A stretch of 64,000 nucleotides of DNA from Muraenolepis orangiensis (GCA_027704905.1 CM051007.1:23133214-23197213), one strand, 5' to 3'. Numbered from the stretch's first letter, positions 1-13,015 are shown. Numbers and translations: made by a program. Notes: generated by a model not told the origin, from the sequence alone.

Positions 1-154
1 TAGCGATACCTGTTTTAATGATGTCCTCATTATGTTGTGCTATAGACCCTACTGGTCTCTGTTCGGTTTGTTTTGAAGCTCAACAACGCATTGATGAAGT
101 GAAGGGAAAGAGTTCCTGCACGTTCACCATCGATGCCAGCTGGCTTGGCATCGA

Positions 155-240
155 GTAGGTACAGAGTAGGAGTAGGTACAGAGTAGGAGTAGGTACAGAG
201 TAGGAGTAGGTACAGAGTAGGAGTAGGTACAGAGTAGGTA
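155..240. repeat. 17-bp minisatellite, about 5 copies
   Basis: The unit GTAGGTACAGAGTAGGA repeats head to tail about five times, then degenerates into GTAGA-rich sequence up to about 300. No coding signal is seen. Confidence 0.85.
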
Positions 241-300
241 GAATAGGTAGAGTAAATCAAGTGGGTAGAGTAGAGGAGGTAGCGTAGGTAGAATAGAGTA

Positions 301-850
301 TGTATTCATGTATGGACCCCTTCTCTACTCTCTCTCTCTCGCTCTCTTCTATCCCTATTATTGCTGTGGCTCTTACAGTGAGATTGAGCCAGGGATGTTT
401 TTACGACGGTGGAATCGACTACATTTTTGTTTCATGGTGATGTGGGATGTTTTGCCATTCAACAGTGCTCTCTCAATGCACCATTTTCTCAAATGGGAAT
501 CTATATTGTGTATTTGTTTTTGGTTTGGTGTTGTGCGTTACTTTGAAGGACGGGTGGTAATGATATTGCTCTATTGGCAGTAGCAGACCTATTTGAAATT
601 GCAGCTTGGCAGAAGCAGCTGAATGAAGACATCCGTCAATATGAAATTTCCAGAAGTTATATGATACGTTCCCAGGAGTATTCAAAACAACACTATGGGT
701 ATATTATAATTATTCTAAATAATATGTATTATCAATACTACTAATAACAAACAACAACATGTATCATAAAAAACTGTATATTAATCCTATTAATAACCCA
801 AAAATAGTAATTAGTCATTGTCAAAGTGTTGTTGTTGTTGTGTAGGTGCA
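301..850. other. no recognised feature
   Basis: AT-rich unique sequence. It contains short open frames without similarity I recognise, and no splice-bounded exon, TIR or RNA gene is visible. Confidence 0.5.
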
Positions 851-856
851 ATGGAG

Positions 857-1120
857 GTGTGGGTGGGAGAGGCGGGGGCGTGTCAGGGTGTGTATGTGTG
901 TGTGGGGGGGAGAGGCGGGGGCGTGTCAGGGTGTGTATGTGTGTGTGGGTGGGAGAGGCGGGGGCGTGTCAGGGTGTGTATGTGTGTGTGGGGGGGAGAG
1001 GCGGGGGCGTGTCAGGGTGTGTATGTGTGTGTGGGGGGGAGAGGCGGGGGCGTGTCAGGGTGTGTATGTGTGTGTGGGGGGGAGAGGCGGGGGCGTGTCA
1101 GGGTGTGTGTGTGTGTGGGG
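857..1120. repeat. 43-bp GC-rich minisatellite, 6 copies
   Basis: Six near-identical 43-bp units share the core GAGAGGCGGGGGCGTGTCAG followed by a TG-rich spacer; starts are 43 bp apart (for example 908 and 951). Open frames across the array exist only because 43 is not divisible by 3 and few stops occur, so they are not genes. Confidence 0.9.
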
Positions 1121-1245
1121 GGGGGAGAGACGGGGTGCAGGGTGGTGTGTGGACTACAGAACACAGGAGGGATGGCTGCTGTTAAAACATTCACAACCTG
1201 CTCTGTTGCACAAGCTGCTGCAGCACGCAAACTGGGTCAGCACCC

Positions 1246-1248
<3 letters not shown>

Positions 1249-1292
<44 letters not shown>
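1249..1292. repeat. (CA)n microsatellite
   Basis: Uninterrupted CA dinucleotides, followed by alternating CGCG/CA purine-pyrimidine sequence to about 1320. Confidence 0.95.
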
Positions 1293-1295
<3 letters not shown>

Positions 1296-1504
1296 CGCGC
1301 ACGCGCGCACACACGACACACACATGCACACATATGTATGCACACATATACAACATGCATGCTTAGCACACGTGAAACATATTTATGTATACCTAAAAAA
1401 GACACAAACACACACATATTTAGTTGGTGCTGATGCACACAGCGAAGGGTCCTCTGTGTTTGGGTCTTTGGGTCCGTCCCCTGGTTGCAACAGTCCATTG
1501 ACGT

Positions 1505-1542
1505 ACACACACCCACACACACCCACACACACACCACACACA

Positions 1543-1590
<48 letters not shown>
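1505..1590. repeat. (CA)n microsatellite with CCA interruptions
   Basis: CA array with several CCCACA and CACCACA interruptions in its first half and a pure run at its right end. Confidence 0.95.
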
Positions 1591-1659
1591 CTCCTGGGTC
1601 TGCTCCAGCTGTTGCAGCAGCTGGAGTCTGGGCCACCACAAGTCAGAAGAATACACTAC

Positions 1660-1935
1660 ACAGCAACAGTGCATCAATGCAACAATGCAACAACACAGCA
1701 ATGCAACAACACAGAAATGCAACGATGCAGCAATGCAGAAATGCAACTGCGGAGCACTGAAAGAGAAAAGAACGAGGCAGTGACGTAGCAATGCAACAAC
1801 ACAACGACGCAGCAACACAACAACGCTGCAACAACATCACAATGCAGCAACGCAACATAACACAACACGATGCAAGGCAGCAAGGAAACAACAGAGGAAT
1901 GCAACAAAACACAGCATTGCAACTCATCAACACAA
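1660..1935. repeat. degenerate tandem repeat, AATGCAACAACACAGC-like
   Basis: About 275 bp of imperfect units mixing AATGCAACA, ACACAGC and GATGCAGC. All long open frames across it on both strands are low-complexity artefacts. Confidence 0.75.
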
Positions 1936-2307
1936 CCCATGCAACAAAAAAAAATGCTAAAAATATACTATTACCGTATGTACTGTACTCCAAGGAACAG
2001 AAAAAGGCCAAGATCACTGTTGTGTGTGGCAAAGTGGTCAGTGCAAGGTTTGTGTAACTCAAAGCCTGGTTTGTGGCCAGGCTTTGAATCATGCAGTATG
2101 CTGATATTACCCATCAGAGACTTTAGACAAAACAATCTCCACTATGAGAAACCACAAGCAGCGTTTCACCATCACATCTGAAGCGCCGATTTAAAAATAA
2201 ACATGGAAGGAAAACACACACTGCTTTCCACCTTCCGCCTTTGGAAGGCAGAACGCGGCTGCAGCCAAGGTGTGACGTTACTAACTATGCCCATGCATGC
2301 TTGCACA

Positions 2308-2630
<323 letters not shown>

Positions 2631-2789
2631 CACACTAAATGTGTGAAAACAAAGAGGGTGATATGTGTGAATCTGGACCAATCTGTTAACACATACTTCG
2701 TGAACAATCTGTTTTTGCTGCAGACTTCACCACCTATACTAACACATTCCTCCACTCGTGGGGTATAATACATATGTCCTCCCATGATA

Positions 2790-2945
2790 GTCAGCATGGC
2801 AGTAAAGTAGTGGTTAGGCTGTTCATCTATCTATAGGCATCCGGGAGCAAGATTCACTAATCCCTATCTGCTCCTAAATGACGTAAAGTATAACTGACTT
2901 CACTGTAAGCCGCTTTGAATTTCAATTGTTTGCTAAATGAGTAAA
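2790..2945 (+). mobile_element. tRNA-derived SINE fragment, degraded
   Basis: A tRNA-like head (GTAAAGTAGTGGTTAGGCTG) is followed by a degraded B-box region and a 3' tail with GCCGCTTTGAA and TTGCTAAATGAGTAAATAG. That tail is typical of fish SINEs sharing an L2-type 3' end. Confidence 0.6.
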
Positions 2946-3400
2946 TAGTGAAATAGTGCACAACAGTTGTGCACAATCACACATGCAACAGGAATGAGAG
3001 GGAAATGCTGTTGCCTTTCTCCCCTGCTTCCGGTGTAGAAGAGACATCATTGGCATTGGAGTGTGTCCCTCCCAGACCTAGCCCTGGGGAGCTTAGCAGT
3101 GCCAGGGGAATGCATGCCAACACACACAACGCTTTTGGACTGTGGTTGATGGCAGAAAAAGGCTGTGTGGATATCATGGATGATCTGTGGGATGAATGGA
3201 ACAGTTTAGCTGGATATACTCTAGTCTTTCGAATGTAGTCTCCTCCTCCTCCCCCACCTCCTTCTCCTCCCCTACATCCTCCACCTCCTCCACCATCTCT
3301 TCCTCACCTCCTTCATAGTGACAAATGGTAGGCAACTTGACACCACATTCAAACAAAAAACTGCAGTGGTTTTCAAGCATGTATATTTTTAAATACACTG

Positions 3401-3846
3401 TGGAGTGTGTGTGGCTGGTGGCTAGTTTAAGCAGCGTCACCTGCCCCAGTCTCCCCAGACTGATTAGACTCTGGGGCTGGTGAGGCTGCACATCTGTGGG
3501 TCCTTTGTAATCAAGGAACACAGGTTGAACCAGCAATCACCTCACACACTCACTGGCTGTGTCCCAAACGGAAGTGTGGCAGTCTCCCCTGCCACATGCC
3601 ACTAAAGTGGCTTGTTTGGTCTCCTCCTGATGACAAGGACACAGGATGATGAGTAAACCAGTTTATTTTAAGGTTGAAACAGTTTGCACAAGCAAAGCAG
3701 ATGGTACATTCTAGCGCTCCTCCTGAGTGTGTGTGGTGGTGGCTGGTTTAACCTGTGGGCCTTGATTAACAAGGACCCACAGGTGTGCAGCCTCCCCAGC
3801 CCCAGACTCTAATCAGTCTGACCAGACACCAACTACACACACTCTA
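3401..3846. mobile_element. inverted pair of MITE arms
   Basis: The left arm, about 3401-3555, contains GTGTGTGTGGCTGGTGGCTA, a GGCTGGTGAGGCTGCACA core and an imperfect CTGTGGGTCC..AATCAAGG palindrome. About 170 bp downstream (3724-3846) the same sequence lies in reverse orientation (GGTGGTGGCTGGTTTAACCT onward). The same family recurs at 23440, 43858-44262, 49419 and 54992. TIRs and internal palindromes without coding capacity fit a MITE; the superfamily is not assigned. Confidence 0.7.
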
Positions 3847-4260
3847 CAGGAAGTAAACTACCTGTAAAAGAGTCTGGATTGAGACAGACTTCCAAGACCG
3901 GAATGCATCACAACATGGCCAAAATAGGTACAAGGTCATTCGGATTGTATTATACATCAGGATATAATGTATATTCAGTGACTAAACTGTCAGTGTGAAT
4001 AAAAAAGTGAATAAAACGTACATGAACATGGACTGTACTGAACTGTACTATTCTTTTTGTCGAAACAGTGTAGTGGGTACATGGCACTGTGGGATATCCT
4101 GACCAACGACAGATACGTCTGCTGCCTTCAAACCCTGCCTGATCTGAGGCAGGTTTTAGCAGAATTTTTGGTAAATATTCCATTGAGACATGACTCAATG
4201 TCTCCCTGCCTCCAAATGCTGCCTGAATAGGCAGCATTTTTGTCATTTGGGACACAGCCA
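3554..4260. mobile_element. DNA transposon-like element with 15-bp TIRs
   Basis: TGGCTGTGTCCCAAA at 3554-3568 is the exact inverse of TTTGGGACACAGCCA at 4246-4260. The enclosed 0.7 kb has no transposase frame and includes the right MITE arm of the preceding entry, so elements are nested or were recombined. A clear target duplication is not visible. Confidence 0.55.
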
Positions 4261-4339
4261 AAGAGAGCACCGAGATGTCAGCATTTTACCAAAAGCAAAA
4301 CATTACTGCCCCTACAATAAACCAATACCAATCTACCTG

Positions 4340-4600
4340 TGCCCTTGTCATCGGGGTAGCCCAGCGCGTAGCAGGGTCAACTGCCACATATACATGCATG
4401 GCTTTGTTTGTTTGTTTAATTTGCTCATTAGTATGTAACATAGACATGTTCATTATCTCTTTTTTCACATGATGATAATGATAATATCTGGGTTTGATCC
4501 TCAATGTCTGCGGTCTACCCCTCCCCCCAGATGCCCTTACCCCTACCTGCTCATTGATAACATGTACAACAAATGCACTGCAAGACTCTTTGGATAAACA
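4340..4600 (+). mobile_element. possible interrupted tRNA-derived SINE
   Basis: GGGGTAGCCCAGCGCGTAGC resembles a tRNA A-box region, and TCTGGGTTTGATCCTCAATG at about 4486 resembles a B box with the usual fish SINE downstream sequence. About 100 bp of unrelated AT-rich sequence separates the two boxes, implying an insertion. Confidence 0.4.
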
Positions 4601-4695
4601 TCTCTTCATAGTCTGTCTACATGAAATGTCTACATTTTCTTTCAAAAATAATGTGTCATATTGATTGACTATGAACAGGGTTTCACCAGTACAGC

Positions 4696-4696
<1 letters not shown>

Positions 4697-4788
<92 letters not shown>

Positions 4789-4839
4789 GATATAGATATA
4801 GATATATATATCTATATCTATATAGATATATATATATAA
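4697..4839. repeat. (CT)n array followed by (TATAGA)/(TA)n
   Basis: About 43 CT dinucleotides run directly into alternating TATAGA/TATCTA sequence that can fold on itself. Confidence 0.95.
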
Positions 4840-5197
4840 ACTGTTCCTGGATAACTTATCACTTTAAGAAGCGTTGTTTTTTTTTGTCAGGCCAGTGGAG
4901 AAGACCCCACACGAGGAGTGATGGTGTACGACTCCCAGCATAGCGCTGCAGTTTCCATCTTGCTTTCCATTTGCTGTCCCATCCCCCGCAGCTGTGCTGA
5001 CGGTCCAGTATTATTTTTCCCCATACCTTCTGTTCTAAAAGAAAAATGAGAGTTGAGTGACAGCTCAGGTGCTTAGGAATACAAACCTTCTGCACAATGT
5101 GAAAGCCCAACACATAAGTGTTGGGCTTATATATGTGTTTTGTCGGGATTAAAAAGAGCTTTGCATAGTGTGTGTGTGGGATGGTGGGGGGGGGGGG

Positions 5198-5385
5198 GCA
5201 GGATAGTGTAGTGGATAGGGTGTTTGATTCCCAGCCAAAAGGTACTGGGTTTGATCCCCAATGTCCGAAGGGAATCTGTATCTGCATCCTGAGCGAGATG
5301 CCCCAGCACCCCTACCCTTAATGGCATGTATCTGAATTCACTGTTGAGTGGCTTTGGAGAAAAGTATCTGCTAAGTAACTAAACA
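5198..5385 (+). mobile_element. tRNA-derived SINE
   Basis: The tRNA-like head reads GGATAGTGTAGTGGATAGGG (A box) and then GGTACTGGGTTTGATCCCCA (B box about 40 bp later), followed by SINE body sequence and the tail GTATCTGCTAAGTAACTAAA. It is preceded by a G13 run at 5185-5198. Confidence 0.75.
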
Positions 5386-5889
5386 GTAATCGCACAATAG
5401 CTTTGGAGTACTGCCCTATTATGTTGATTATGAGGTAGATGTAAGGTCTATTAAAGTGTCATTGGCATTAGTATGCAATTAGAGATCAAGTTAAACTCTA
5501 CACAGTTCCTTTTGGCAATCAATGGAGCATTTTGGCCCTGAAACTCCCTATGGCAACCCTATGAAAAAATGAACAACCCTTATCCTAACCCTTTCCAGCC
5601 ATTGCCTACACACATTTTGCATAATTTTGCTCATTGTTTCAAAACTCTACACGCAAGCCACATGACTTATGACATAAATAAACTCTGCAATCAGAACCTA
5701 ACCATCCTTTTTGAAAATTGCATTGTAATTACAAAATTATACACACATGCACCATTTCAATTACCCTTTCAAAACAGCAACAACACACTGATATACTTTA
5801 TACAAAACACTGAGGACTTCTCATACAGGGCAGGCATCTGTGAAAGATTGTTCCAGAGCAGTATATCCAGTTTATCCAGTTATCCCCCC
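5386..5889. other. no recognised feature
   Basis: AT-rich sequence with no convincing exon, TIR or RNA signal. Confidence 0.4.
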
Positions 5890-6176
5890 TACCGTCTGGT
5901 CGCCGGTTGCGCAGCATCCGTACAAGTACGACCAGGTTTAAGGATAGTTTTCATCTACAGGCAGTGCCTGCCTGGACTCAGCACAGTTACTGCACTGTAC
6001 TGCACTGTATTCATGATGCTGCTGCACTACTGCCACTTTTAATGCTTTAAAAAGCATGTGCATTCAACACATTTAGTCACTTTGCTGCTCTTTTTTGGTT
6101 TATTTTTATTGTAAATATTATTTTATTTTATTTTTAAATGGCCAATAAAATATCTTGAATCTTGTATCTTGTGTTT
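5890..6176 (+). mobile_element. non-LTR retrotransposon 3' end, copy 1
   Basis: Homologous to the copies at 15690 and 23880. It shares CAGCATCCGTACAAG, AGGTTTAAGGATAGTTTT, TGCACTGTATTCATGATGCT and an A/T-rich tail ending in AATAAAATATCTTGAATC. It keeps only the last few reverse-transcriptase codons and the 3' UTR. Confidence 0.75.
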
Positions 6177-6179
6177 ATC

Positions 6180-7090
6180 CACTCAATGAACGCAAAACGG
6201 CTTCAGACAAAAGAAAAATCGATATATATATATACATACCACAGCTTTTTTTTGCCATTACAACAAACAAATGTTTTAGGACTGTATCAATATATATTAG
6301 AGATGGCTGGTGGTTTAGGGATCCCATCTGAGGCCTATTTGTAGTGCTAAGGCTCATGCTGATTGGTGTTCAATTAGATTAGTGTATGAGGTGTCCCAAT
6401 TTCAGGTAGTGTTTTTCATTTTGAATAGAAGTGTTTCCCCAATGATTTCAAGAGATTTCCTTTTTGAATTAAGTATCTAAGATAAGAAACAGTGAATGGT
6501 GTTTTGCAATAGTGCAAAACAGAAAATGTGTTTGTACAGTTGGTGCTTTGGTTAAATGAATAGCCACAACGGGTTTGGTTTTTTTTTGACCACAGGTCAT
6601 CCAAAAATCAATGATGTTTACTTACCTTTAGAAATATCAGATATTGGAAGAAGAGGGAAGCCTTCATATGCACCCAACTACATAACACAATACAATACAT
6701 AACTCACATATACAGGTATATGAGAACTATATCTATACATATGTCAGACGTTTACATTTGAAAGGATAGCTGCAGGGCACATGCAGTGGGTGGATCTGTT
6801 TAAATGACTGAAATGACATGTTCAAAGAAGATTCCGTCTCACTCTCCCTATTCCCTCTATCTTTCGCTTTCTAGCTTGTCCTTTAGTTCTTCACACATGA
6901 ATTGACGTTATTCTCTGAAGTTTTAATTTAACGCCCTCAAAGAAGAACCAACATTTATGGCGGAAGGCATCTTATATTTGAAGGTATACCGGCGTCCTTT
7001 AATGGCAACTTCAATGAGTGAGAGAACAAGTCAAATGTTACAAATTATTATTTTTATTGTTGTTGTTGTTATTGTGTACAGGATAGAGAT
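6180..7090. other. no recognised feature
   Basis: Unique AT-rich DNA without recognisable coding or repeat structure apart from short homopolymers. Confidence 0.4.
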
Positions 7091-7094
7091 GGAG

Positions 7095-7200
7095 TAAAGT
7101 GGTTTTTTTAATGCATACTGCGGGAGGGAATGGGTAGTAAGCATTCCATTGTACTTGTTGCATATGGCAAATACATTTTTTTAACCATGAATCTTGAATA
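7095..7200 (+). mobile_element. non-LTR retrotransposon 3' tail fragment
   Basis: CATACTGCGGGAGGGAATGG, then GTAAGCATTCCATTGTACTT and GAATCTTGAATAA, match the terminal sequence of the family seen at 15690-16170. Confidence 0.65.
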
Positions 7201-7329
7201 AATTGGTTCCATCGGCAGCATTGGCAATCTTTCCTGAACTAAAAAACAAACATATTTAGGTCACATTTAGTGGACACACACAAACAAAGCTACTTCATGC
7301 TAGAACATCTCAAATCTAAATCTGGAGGA

Positions 7330-7582
7330 TTAAATCCTCTTTATTGGTCACATACATGTACACACACAGTGAAATGTGTTTCTCTGCATTTAACCCATCC
7401 TAGTATTAGGAGCAGTGGGCAGCTATTTTCTATACAGCGCCCAGGGAGCAGTGGGTCTGGTGGGGTCTGGTGCCTTGATTTGGGCAAGGGGGTACAAGTC
7501 CCCCCTTGATTTGGGGGACTTGTACCGGCGACATTCCGGTTCCCAAGCCAAGTCCCAACAGACTGAGCTATTGCCGCCCCAC
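7330..7582 (-). mobile_element. tRNA-derived SINE, reverse orientation
   Basis: Read on the minus strand it starts at 7582 with GGGGCGGCAATAGCTCAGTC (A box TAGCTCAGTC), and has a B-box-like GGTACAAGTCC about 40 bp later. The body corresponds to a common fish dispersed repeat (CAGTGAAATGTGTTTCTCTG and TGCATTTAACCCATCCTAG on the plus strand). Confidence 0.7.
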
Positions 7583-7799
7583 TGTCTGGCAATCACATTG
7601 CTCACATCACATCAAGTGGTGGGAAACCGGGACAATTTGAAAGTGAATGTTGGAAAACGAGACATTTTAGTGTTTTTACATTTATTCATACATTTGTGGG
7701 GGCAGTGCGAGACACTAATGGTAAGTACCCACAACAATGATTGAAAGCTAGAGCTATTGTAACCTATAATTGAAATATGAGACATAGTGCAGTGGCCCT

Positions 7800-9240
7800 A
7801 TGTAAGAGTAGTGCAAATTAGAAATATATCCATACAAAGGTGCGGTGAGATGTAAACATAATAACATAAACACAACAGATGTAAATAATGAAACTATAGT
7901 AAACTAACTAAGTATTGTGGTATTGATGCAATACAGTATTGCAGTGGATAGTTAGTTACACAGAACAGTCAGCGGCAGTGTGTCGCAGTGTTTAATTCTG
8001 GTATGGCTCTGGGGTAGAAACTGTTCTTATGTCTCGTTTGTACGTGATTTGATGGACCTGAAGTGTCTGCCAGAGGTCAAACAGGTGATGCCCAAGGTGG
8101 GATGGGTCTTTATGTAAGTTGGCTGCACTGCTGAGGCAGCAAGAGCTGATAAGCTGAGTTTTAGTATGCCAGCACAGTCTCAATGCAGCGGTGGTAGAAG
8201 GACACAAGCAGCTTCTCCTGCAGATTGTTTTTCCTGAGGATCTTCAGGAAGAAAGAGTAGCTGCTGTGCCTTCTTGACTACTGTGATGGTCTTGGTGGTC
8301 CAGGAGATCCTCAGCGATGTGTGTGCCCAGGAACCTGAAATCAGGGATTCATTCCACACAGACCCCATTGATGTAAAGTGGATCACGGATCTGCACTGTT
8401 CCTCCGGAAGTCTATAAGAAGTTGTTTTGTTTTAGTGGAGTTCAGACCGAGATTGCTCTCTGAAGACCACGTTGCCAGTCTTTTGACTTCATCCATGTCT
8501 CATCTCGTCTTCTCAACCACGTCGTCTGTGAACTTGATGATGGTGTTGGTGGGATGGGTGGGGTTGCAGGCATGTGTGTGGAGGGCGAAGAGGAGGAGAC
8601 CCAACACGCAGCCCTGTGGGAAGCCGGTGTTGAGTGTGAGGGCGGGGAGAGGTGGGGGCCCAGTCTTACAGTGAGATTAGTGACCAGTCTGCTCGGTAGG
8701 ATGGGGTTAAAGACGGAGCTGAAGTCTATGAAAATCATCTTTACACAGCTCCTCTGCTGTTCAAGATGGGTTAGCCTATTTGCTCTGTCGGCAAAGCGGT
8801 ACGGGTCGAAGGTCGGTGGAAGGCTGGCTTTTATGTGCCGTAGAACCAGCCTCTCAAAGCACTTCATGATGAACGGCGTGAATGAGACCGGACGGTAGTC
8901 GTTAAGGATGCTGATGAATGTATTTTTGGGCAGAGGAATGATTGTAGCAAATTTCAGGCAAGGTGGGATGACGGGTTCAGAGAGGTTCGGGACACGTAGA
9001 AGATCTTTGTGAAAACATTGCACATTAATCCAGCACCCTTCCTATCACCCCATCAGGACCGGCAGCATGAGCACCGCCTCACATCATGCTCCTGCACGGT
9101 GAGGGTGTGGCTGTTGGAGGCTGTCGGAGGCTGTCGGAGGTAGTGTGTGTCCGACTCCGTGGCTTCCACCTCGAAGCGAGGGAAGAAACAATTAAGTTCC
9201 TCAACCAGCGAGGCGTCACCGTCGGCAGTCGTGCGGTTGC
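7800..9240 (-). pseudogene. non-LTR retrotransposon reverse transcriptase, decayed
   Basis: The longest open frame (8442-9023) begins in the fingers/palm region, with FKATIIPLPK-like and NDYRPVSFTPFIMKCFERLV segments, and continues to an FIDFSSVFNPI motif corresponding to the first catalytic Asp block. Upstream (9024-9240) an AAGPDGV-like segment lies in another frame, and downstream (7990-8440) the C-terminal KKAQQ and SHLGHHLFDL blocks lie in shifted frames. Stops, frameshifts and loss of the second catalytic block make it non-functional. Clade is probably L2/CR1/Rex1-like, not resolved. Confidence 0.8.
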
Positions 9241-9269
9241 TTGTCTAATTACCTACCTACCCACCTGCC

Positions 9270-9408
<139 letters not shown>

Positions 9409-9647
9409 TCATCAGTGTCATCTGACCAGTAGATTATTAATGGCTTTATTTCCATCAACATGTTGCCATGGCTATGAGTCGTGTCATTAATCATGATTAT
9501 TGCCGGGGGTGATGGATCATGTCATGAATTAGCCGCGCTTTTTGGGCTACAACAGTATGTTATGGAGAGCTAGTTCATAAGACTGGGATTAGCAATTAAC
9601 ACGCGCACACACATGCATATACACAAGCCTAGACCGCTGACAACAAC

Positions 9648-9649
9648 AA

Positions 9650-9680
<31 letters not shown>

Positions 9681-9692
9681 AACACACACACA
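9648..9692. repeat. (CA)n microsatellite
   Basis: CA array with AAACACA interruptions, ending about 10 bp before the Rex3 fragment. Confidence 0.9.
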
Positions 9693-9702
9693 CATTTCCT
9701 AT

Positions 9703-10039
9703 AGAGTTGGAACAATCATCAGTAGTATGCGTAGAAAGGAGCCAGTTGAGGTGGTTCGGGCATCTAGTAAGGATGCTTCCTGGTCGCCTCCCGAGGGAGG
9801 TTTTCCAGGCACATCCAACTGGGAGGAGACCACGGGGCAGACCGAGGTACAGGTGGGGTGATTACATCTCCACACTGGCCTGGGAACGCCTCGGGATCCC
9901 CCAGTCAGAGCTAGTCCATGTTGCCAGGGAGAGGGAAGTTTGGAGTCCCCTGCTGGAGCTGCTACCTCCGCGACCCGATTTCGGATAAGCGGGAGAAGAT
10001 GGATGGATGGATGGATGGATGGATGGATGGATGGATGGA
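9703..10039 (+). mobile_element. Rex3-type (RTE) LINE 3' end with (GATG)n tail
   Basis: The plus-strand frame encodes the reverse-transcriptase C-terminal region (RSQLRWFGHLVRMLPGRLPR, then RRPRGRPRYRWGDYIS and LLELLPPR), a stop, and directly a (GATG)n tail at 9998-10039. 5' truncation and a tandem GATG tail are the known signature of Rex3 in fish. Other copies lie at 47225, 52819 and 57618. Confidence 0.85.
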
Positions 10040-10150
10040 CAATCATCAGTTTGGTTTTAATCAAACTGTCTGTGCTACGCAAAAAAACAACAACACAGGT
10101 TCACAGGTTTTTTGTAGCAGTAGGGTTAGTGGTTGTATTATGGGGTGAGG

Positions 10151-10281
10151 AGGTATCTAGGCCTGATGAAGAGCTTCTAGAACAACTCAAGTGAAATAGG
10201 CTTACAGTAGTACTATTAGTATCCTTCAATCAGAAGACAATTCAGAACATACCACTGCTGCATCCAGAAAGGAACTGCCAA
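10151..10281 (+). repeat. left arm of perfect 131-bp inverted repeat
   Basis: Starts AGGTATCTAGGCCTGATGAA and ends GGAACTGCCAA. Every base is complementary to 11650-11780. It is followed at once by a (GA)n array, as the right arm is preceded by (CT)n. Confidence 0.9.
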
Positions 10282-10282
10282 G

Positions 10283-10612
<330 letters not shown>

Positions 10613-11006
10613 CAAGATGATGTGTTAGTCTCCCTTTCTCTCTAGATGGTTACCGATAGCTCAGACAACATCTAACCGCTTATTAACATCCCAACAACAA
10701 TGTCTGATGCACAAACACATCAGTGTTCACAAATAAACAAATGAACACACACACACACACACACGCACACAACACAAAACTGCAAACACTGCAAACCCGA
10801 TTCCCTTTCCCCTCACAAAGCAATCTTTGATAAATTTCACCTCTCGCTTCATTAGTGTAGTACCACTCGCTCACATTGATTTAATTATCAAATCATCTAC
10901 ACACAATGTGCATGTGTGTCTACGTGTTAGTTTGTGTGTGTGTGTGTGTTGTTTTTTTTGTTGCTTGTGTGCAGTGCTTGTTTCTATTTGCATGCATGTG
11001 TGTTTC

Positions 11007-11009
<3 letters not shown>

Positions 11010-11080
<71 letters not shown>
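11010..11080. repeat. (TG)n microsatellite
   Basis: About 35 pure TG units, with shorter TG runs upstream from 10930. Confidence 0.95.
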
Positions 11081-11083
<3 letters not shown>

Positions 11084-11261
11084 CAGCGTAATTATGCAGT
11101 GATCTTGGGTGACATTGATCAGGCTAGTCTAATTGAGAGCAGCTAGCCGTATAATTGATTCTGCTGCACTTCATAACGACACGAGTTTAGCAACATCAAC
11201 AACACTGATTCACACCGTGGCCTCCAGCAGATATCTATCTCTCTCGTCCTCTCTCTCTCCC

Positions 11262-11560
11262 AATTCAAATTAATTTAAAAAGGGGCTTTATTGGCATGGG
11301 AAACATAAGTTGACATAGTTTGTGTCGTATTTCACAAGTGTGAAATAAATAAAAAAATGTACATAGAATTAAAGATACATATAAAGTACATATAAAATGC
11401 TTTAACAGAGCTGTGCAACATTGCAATCAATTAAATGAATAAGAGAAGGTCAAAATAACTTGAAAACAACACACTGAGTAAGTAAAGACAACTAAAAAAA
11501 ATATGAAAACATTTAACAATGTGGACATTGTTGTTAAAATATATACATGCAAATAAAAGT
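11262..11560. repeat. dispersed repeat, unclassified
   Basis: Begins CAATTCAAATTAATTTAAAA then GGGGCTTTATTGGCATGGGA, an opening common in fish interspersed repeats of uncertain class, and continues with A-rich sequence. No open frame is present. Confidence 0.5.
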
Positions 11561-11567
11561 AAATACC

Positions 11568-11570
<3 letters not shown>

Positions 11571-11623
<53 letters not shown>

Positions 11624-11649
11624 CTCGCTCTCGCTCTCTCTCTCTCTCT
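11571..11649. repeat. (CT)n microsatellite
   Basis: About 35 CT units with three CG interruptions, abutting the right inverted-repeat arm. Confidence 0.95.
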
Positions 11650-11780
11650 TTGGCAGTTCCTTTCTGGATGCAGCAGTGGTATGTTCTGAATTGTCTTCTG
11701 ATTGAAGGATACTAATAGTACTACTGTAAGCCTATTTCACTTGAGTTGTTCTAGAAGCTCTTCATCAGGCCTAGATACCT
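11650..11780 (-). repeat. right arm of perfect 131-bp inverted repeat
   Basis: Reverse complement of 10151-10281 over the full 131 bp with no mismatch; the arms are about 1.37 kb apart. Confidence 0.9.
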
Positions 11781-12098
11781 TTACCTTTAGAAAACAAACA
11801 AAAATCGTCTAAATAATGTTCAATGTGTGCGGAAAAAGTAAGGCTATACTATTAGATCATGGGGTTATGAATGTGATAGGGTTGATAGGGTTCATTTCCT
11901 GGGACTAGGCAATAGAATGACTCTCTCTCTATATCGCTCAAAGTTTAGACAAAGTTGTGTTGCATTGTGGGTAGTGAAGGATTCCAGTTGAAGAGGAATC
12001 ATCCGAGCCTGCACCTGGTTTGGAGCAGAGCGGCTGCCCACTGGCAGGACCTCACACCACTCAGAGAACAGCCTCTCACTGCCAACCCTTCCTACTGC

Positions 12099-12419
<321 letters not shown>

Positions 12420-12487
12420 GCACAGGTCTGGCAGGCATCATATGACAAAGAAGGTGTGAAAAGCAGGAGTGCAGGAAAATAGCCAGA

Positions 12488-12690
12488 TGGATATAGATAT
12501 TCATAAATTGTGCTATATATAGATAGATATATAGATAGAAAGGGACAGATAGAGATAGAGATGAAGATGGGATAGAGATGGATATATATATAGATATAAC
12601 AGGATAGATATGGATAGAGATGGATATATATACAGTATATATTAAGGGATATACATTGACAGAGATAGATATAGATAGAGCTAGATAGAT
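12488..12690. repeat. TAGA/TATA-rich simple repeat
   Basis: Imperfect GATAGA and GATATA units over about 200 bp. Confidence 0.8.
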
Positions 12691-12749
12691 AGAGGTGAAA
12701 AAAGGCAAAAACAATGAGAAGATTTAAACAGTAAAACAAAAGAAGCAGA

Positions 12750-12769
12750 GGGAGGAAGAGAGAGGTGGG

Positions 12770-12859
<90 letters not shown>

Positions 12860-12941
12860 AAGAGAGAGGTGGGATGATGAGAGGAGGAGAGAAAGAGGGG
12901 CAGATTACAGGTGCAGTGTTGGAGAGCTGGAGAGGGAGAGA

Positions 12942-13004
<63 letters not shown>

Positions 13005-13015
13005 AGAGAGAGAGA

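Noticed and set aside
818..1433. Open frames of 119-195 codons over the 43-bp minisatellite and CA array
   Set aside because: Low-complexity repeat translation in several frames at once; no splice or start context.
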